Of a stretch of 7,197 bases of DNA, positions 4,869 to 7,197 are shown one piece after another. Every line of letters starts with the position of its first letter. Within the stretch, counting starts at the first letter, position 1. A program made the translations under genes and the position numbers. The notes beneath the pieces are model-generated. The model saw only the letters and a program-made list of their open reading frames with translations, was not told the origin of the DNA and did not search any database. This DNA is from Deinococcales bacterium (lineage in GTDB: Bacteria > Deinococcota > Deinococci > Deinococcales > Deinococcaceae): contig JANYFS010000632.1 of assembly GCA_025359705.1 (NCBI GenBank), positions 1-7,197 of the forward strand, in the 5' to 3' direction.

Positions 4869-5903
4869 ATGATACGCGAAATAAACCCAAGTGACAAAAA
4901 AAATTGGATGGGTTGTCTAAAAAAAGTGGGTTTTTATGATTTCTACCATACCCCAGATTATATGGATGTCTGTGCATACCAAAATGTTCAAGTGGTACTT
5001 GTTTTTATTGAATCGAGCTATGGTTACGCAGCGATACCTTTTTATATCAAAAAAATAAATCAAAGTTTCGATCAGGTTGAATACTTTGACATCAGCTCGA
5101 GCTATGGCTACTCTGGTCTGATTGTAAGCAATGATTCCGAAAATCTACTCGATGATGCTATCGAACAGCTTAGAAATTATTGTATCTCTAAAAATATTAT
5201 TTCGGTTTTTCTTAGATTCCATCCACTACATCAACTTTCCTTGGAGTTTTTGGATAATCACCTAGAAGTATTACAGATTGGTAAAACAGTATCAATGGAT
5301 TTACTGGAAACTTCGCACAAGCAGAAGGTTCATTATCGCAGTGGCATCAAATATAATATTAGTAAGGCTAAAAAGAAAAATATTATCTGCGAGGTTGTCA
5401 ATTGGGAAGAGTATATTGATGATTTTATTAGAATATATTACCAAACCATGACTCGAGTGAAGGCTGCGCCGTATTACTTCTTTCCCAGAGAATATTTTTA
5501 TAAACTTTTTCAATGTCAAGATTTTGATATTGCACTTCTCGCTTGTTTCCTCGAGGGGGAAATGATTGGTGCTTCTATTTTTACTTATTGTAATGGCATT
5601 GCTCAATTTCACCTCAGTGGAACTCGAGATCATGCGATGGTGTTGTCTCCTACCTCTTTGACCATAGATACTGCTCGAGCTTGGGCCATCGAAAAAGGAG
5701 CGCATTCTTTGCATTTGGGCGGTGGTTTGGGCGGTACGGTGGATCAATTGTTTAGATTCAAGTCGGGATTTTCTAAAATGGAATATCCTTTTCATGTTTT
5801 AAAAATGATCATCAACCCCGAAATCTACTATCGATTGAGCCACTCCAAGAATATCAATCCGCAATCATCCACTTTTTTTCCTGCTTATCGAAGTAATGGA
5901 TAA
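4869..5903 (+). CDS. FemAB/GNAT-fold aminoacyl- or acyltransferase (FemAB-like protein)
   Basis: The product has 344 residues. The layout fits a tandem GNAT-fold protein of the FemAB / Acetyltransf_6 group: an N-terminal half with YFDISSSYGYSG (72-83), a basic helix around KYNISKAKKK (161-170), and a C-terminal half ending in the hallmark LHLGGGLGG...LFRFKSGFS block (281-302). Relatives attach amino acids to peptidoglycan bridge positions from aminoacyl-tRNA, or acylate surface sugars; which applies here cannot be told. ATG 4869 is supported by AGGAG at 4859-4863, five bases upstream. The gene is visibly AT-richer than its neighbours, uses TTA, AAA and ATT freely, and encodes only one of four Leu-Glu pairs as CTCGAG, suggesting acquisition from a low-GC source. 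It still contains five CTCGAG copies, four in other frames, so it may be partly ameliorated. argC follows after 65 bases. Confidence 0.78.
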   Translation: MIREINPSDKKNWMGCLKKVGFYDFYHTPDYMDVCAYQNVQVVLVFIESSYGYAAIPFYIKKINQSFDQVEYFDISSSYGYSGLIVSNDSENLLDDAIEQLRNYCISKNIISVFLRFHPLHQLSLEFLDNHLEVLQIGKTVSMDLLETSHKQKVHYRSGIKYNISKAKKKNIICEVVNWEEYIDDFIRIYYQTMTRVKAAPYYFFPREYFYKLFQCQDFDIALLACFLEGEMIGASIFTYCNGIAQFHLSGTRDHAMVLSPTSLTIDTARAWAIEKGAHSLHLGGGLGGTVDQLFRFKSGFSKMEYPFHVLKMIINPEIYYRLSHSKNINPQSSTFFPAYRSNG

Positions 5904-5968
5904 TTGTGAAAGGATAACTTTTTATGCTCTCTACTGGGTATCCTATCCAAAGCACAAGAAAGGAAAAC

Positions 5969-7000
5969 ATGTCTGCAAAAACACACAAAACCAAAGTGGG
6001 AATCATCGGCGCAAATGGTTATGGCGGTGGGCAATTGGCCCAGATCCTCTCGAGCCATCCTGAAGTTGAGGTGGTGGGTTATAGCTCGAGGCAATTTGAA
6101 GGCCAGCCCTTCCGCGTGGCGTGGCCCAATTCCAACGATAATCACCTCTTCGAGAATATGGAGGCGGTGCTGGACAAATCCGACTTCATTTTTCTGGCTT
6201 TGCCCAATGGCCTAGCGATGGATTTGGTTCCTGGTATTCTCGAGCGGGGTAAAAAAGTGGTGGATCTCTCGGCAGATTTTCGTTTGCCTGCCGCCGAGTA
6301 CCAAAAATGGTACGGCAAAATTCACTCGAGTCCAGAATTGATCGGGCAGGCAGCGTATGGCCTTCCCGAACTCGAGCGGCTTGCGATTTCTCAAGCGTCG
6401 CTCACTGCCAATCCAGGCTGCTATGTCACCACGGCGGCGATGGCTCTGCTGCCCCTAGCGCGGGCAGGACTGATTTCGGGAAGTGTGATTGTGGACGGAA
6501 TCTCAGGGATTTCGGGGGGTGGACGCAATGCCGACGGGTTTAGTTATGCCGAAGTCAACGAAAATGTGGCGGCCTATAAAATTGCAGGAACCCACCGCCA
6601 CACCGCCGAAATGGAAGCGAATCTAACACGGGCGGGACAACCTAGCATCGTCAGTTTTTCGCCGCATATTGCGCCTTACACGCGCGGAATTCTGTGTACC
6701 TGCTATGTCACCCCCAGCCGCGAGACCAGCCAAGCCGAACTCGAGGGTTTGTACCACGCTGTCTTTGAACACGAGTTTTTTGTGCGCTACACTGCCGATT
6801 TACCCACGCCCAAAGCCACGGTGGGCAGCAACCGCTGTGATGTAAGCGTGCGTTTTGACGCTCGAGCCAACCGGATTGTGGTAGTCGCTGCGCTGGACAA
6901 TTTGGTCAAAGGGATGTCGGGCGAAGCGGTGCAAAACATGAATCTGATGCTGGGTTTGCCCGAAGATATGGGGCTGTCCAAGTGGGGAATTTGGCCCTAA
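5969..7000 (+). CDS. argC: N-acetyl-gamma-glutamyl-phosphate reductase
   Basis: ArgC reduces N-acetylglutamyl-5-phosphate to the semialdehyde with NADPH, the third step of arginine and ornithine synthesis, in the cytosol. The 343-residue product has the NADP-binding motif GANGYGG (14-20), the catalytic Cys151 in NPGCYVTT, the SGISGGGR segment (179-186), the HRH motif with the expected catalytic histidine (209-211), and the C-terminal DNLVKGMSGEAVQNMN block (310-325). Length and motif order fit the family. The start is placed at ATG 5969, behind AAAGGA ending four bases upstream, because homology begins within ten residues. An in-frame ATG at 5924, ten bases after an AAAGGA, is a possible alternative that would add 15 residues. 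Seven CTCGAG copies include all three Leu-Glu pairs. No other arginine genes are visible, so it may be transcribed alone or with the FemAB-like gene. Confidence 0.96.
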   Translation: MSAKTHKTKVGIIGANGYGGGQLAQILSSHPEVEVVGYSSRQFEGQPFRVAWPNSNDNHLFENMEAVLDKSDFIFLALPNGLAMDLVPGILERGKKVVDLSADFRLPAAEYQKWYGKIHSSPELIGQAAYGLPELERLAISQASLTANPGCYVTTAAMALLPLARAGLISGSVIVDGISGISGGGRNADGFSYAEVNENVAAYKIAGTHRHTAEMEANLTRAGQPSIVSFSPHIAPYTRGILCTCYVTPSRETSQAELEGLYHAVFEHEFFVRYTADLPTPKATVGSNRCDVSVRFDARANRIVVVAALDNLVKGMSGEAVQNMNLMLGLPEDMGLSKWGIWP

Positions 7001-7006
7001 ACGTTT

Positions 7007-7034
7007 GTTTTTCGTGGTTCGTTTTTCGTTACAG
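7007..7034. repeat. 14-nt-period repeat GTTTTTCGT after argC
   Basis: GTTTTTCGT occurs at 7007-7015 and again at 7021-7029, 14 bases apart. The sequence is related to the repeat at 4350-4390. It fills the first part of the spacer between argC and a convergent gene. No stem-loop terminator was recognised in this spacer. Confidence 0.5.
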
Positions 7035-7106
7035 ATTATGCTCGAGATGGCAGAAAAAAAATCAGGTAGGGGAGGGTTTAAAACCATTCACTCCGACTAA
7101 ATAAGT

Positions 7107-7197
7107 TTATGTCTTACCCGCATACCGTGCCACACGCACTAAACTCATGTTCTCAGGTGGGAAAACATACATCCCCAAATCTACCTCGGGGGGCGAC
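7107..7197 (-). CDS. C-terminal end of an unidentified gene entering from the right edge
   Basis: On the minus strand one frame is open from the window edge to a TAA (7107-7109), giving 29 residues that begin SPPEVDLGMYVFPPEN and end in VRVARYAGKT. Composition and codon texture look like a genuine protein end, and convergent placement after argC is reasonable. The other two minus-strand frames were not convincing (one meets a stop within 15 codons). The piece is too short for family assignment. An internal ATG would give only about 21 residues, so this is taken as a gene truncated by the window edge rather than a small gene. Confidence 0.55.
   Translation of the reverse strand, partial: SPPEVDLGMYVFPPENMSLVRVARYAGKT

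Larger units (their letters stand above)
303..7046. repeat. Highly iterated palindrome CTCGAG, 50 copies across the window
   Basis: First bases of the copies, counted by eye: 303, 390, 650, 788, 856, 990, 1035, 1078, 1110, 1174, 1255, 1317, 1449, 1474, 1660, 1683, 1774, 1922, 2002, 2154, 2313, 2397, 2823, 2928, 2985, 3205, 3298, 3382, 3406, 3529, 3552, 3682, 3720, 3794, 3846, 4562, 4737, 5096, 5452, 5550, 5623, 5674, 6049, 6085, 6239, 6325, 6371, 6740, 6861, 7041. Chance expectation for one hexamer with equal base frequencies is about 1.8. Forty-three copies are coding: 23 read as Leu-Glu, 14 as xxC TCG AGx (Ser-Ser or Ser-Arg), and 6 as xCT CGA Gxx (Arg in the middle). Seven are in spacers. 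Flanking bases show no fixed extension, so the conserved unit is six bases. It resembles cyanobacterial HIP1 in density and in indifference to reading frame, but not in sequence. Confidence 0.95.

Noticed and set aside
5301..5795. Minus-strand open frame inside the FemAB-like gene
   Set aside because: It is antisense to the hallmark LHLGGGLGG block and its composition is unlike a real protein.
303..7046. CTCGAG copies as cloning or assembly artefacts (XhoI linkers)
   Set aside because: The copies are embedded in intact conserved genes at varied spacing, without vector or linker sequence, and preserve reading frames and catalytic motifs.
7070..7106. Terminator between argC and the convergent gene
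   Set aside because: GGTTTAAAACC is symmetric but has only a one-base centre, and no stable stem precedes a T-run on either strand.

Overview
The window looks like chromosomal DNA from a member of the Deinococcota, more likely Deinococcales than Thermales. The main hint is the FtsH C-terminal third at the left edge, which reads like Deinococcus FtsH. A TAAAAT box exactly seven bases before an ATG, which would give a leaderless mRNA, fits that group. Base composition is moderate in most genes and clearly AT-rich in one gene (4869-5903). The assignment is an inference from remembered protein resemblance and no search was run.

Layout. (1) 1-711: 3' end of ftsH (+), followed by a bidirectional terminator hairpin (744-779). 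(2) 825-1385 (-): a short type I signal peptidase, convergent with ftsH. (3) 1564-3735 (+): a three-gene unit made of an isochorismatase-type cysteine hydrolase, a GlxA-type regulator (DJ-1/PfpI domain plus AraC DNA-binding domain) and a stand-alone DJ-1/PfpI protein resembling isocyanide hydratase. All three keep the nucleophile-position cysteine, and the last two are paralogous in their DJ-1 part. (4) 3808-4236 (+): a small secreted protein behind a 72-bp spacer packed with palindromes and 11-bp tandem duplications. (5) 4237-4868: a 632-bp stretch without an intact gene. It holds a 135-bp element with inverted ends (MITE-like), a 14-nt-period repeat, a possible terminator and a likely gene remnant. 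(6) 4869-5903 (+): an AT-rich FemAB/GNAT-type transferase. (7) 5969-7000 (+): argC of arginine/ornithine synthesis. (8) 7107-7197 (-): the last 29 codons of a convergent gene that enters from the right edge.

The strongest signal is not a gene. The palindrome CTCGAG occurs 50 times in 7197 bp, about one per 144 bp, where about 1.8 would be expected for a random hexamer with equal base frequencies. It occurs in coding DNA (43 copies, all three reading frames) and in spacers (7 copies), on both gene orientations, and even in the AT-rich gene. Of 28 Leu-Glu dipeptides in the identified proteins, 23 are encoded exactly as CTC GAG. This behaves like the highly iterated palindrome HIP1 of cyanobacteria, but with a different sequence. 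A 710-bp interval (3852-4561), which overlaps the secreted-protein gene and the MITE-like element, has none.

Functional links are modest. The cysteine-hydrolase/GlxA/DJ-1 genes probably form a regulated small-molecule (detoxification or salvage) unit. FtsH, signal peptidase and the secreted protein relate to the envelope. The FemAB-like gene next to argC is suggestive because Deinococcota peptidoglycan carries glycine on L-ornithine, but this link is speculative.
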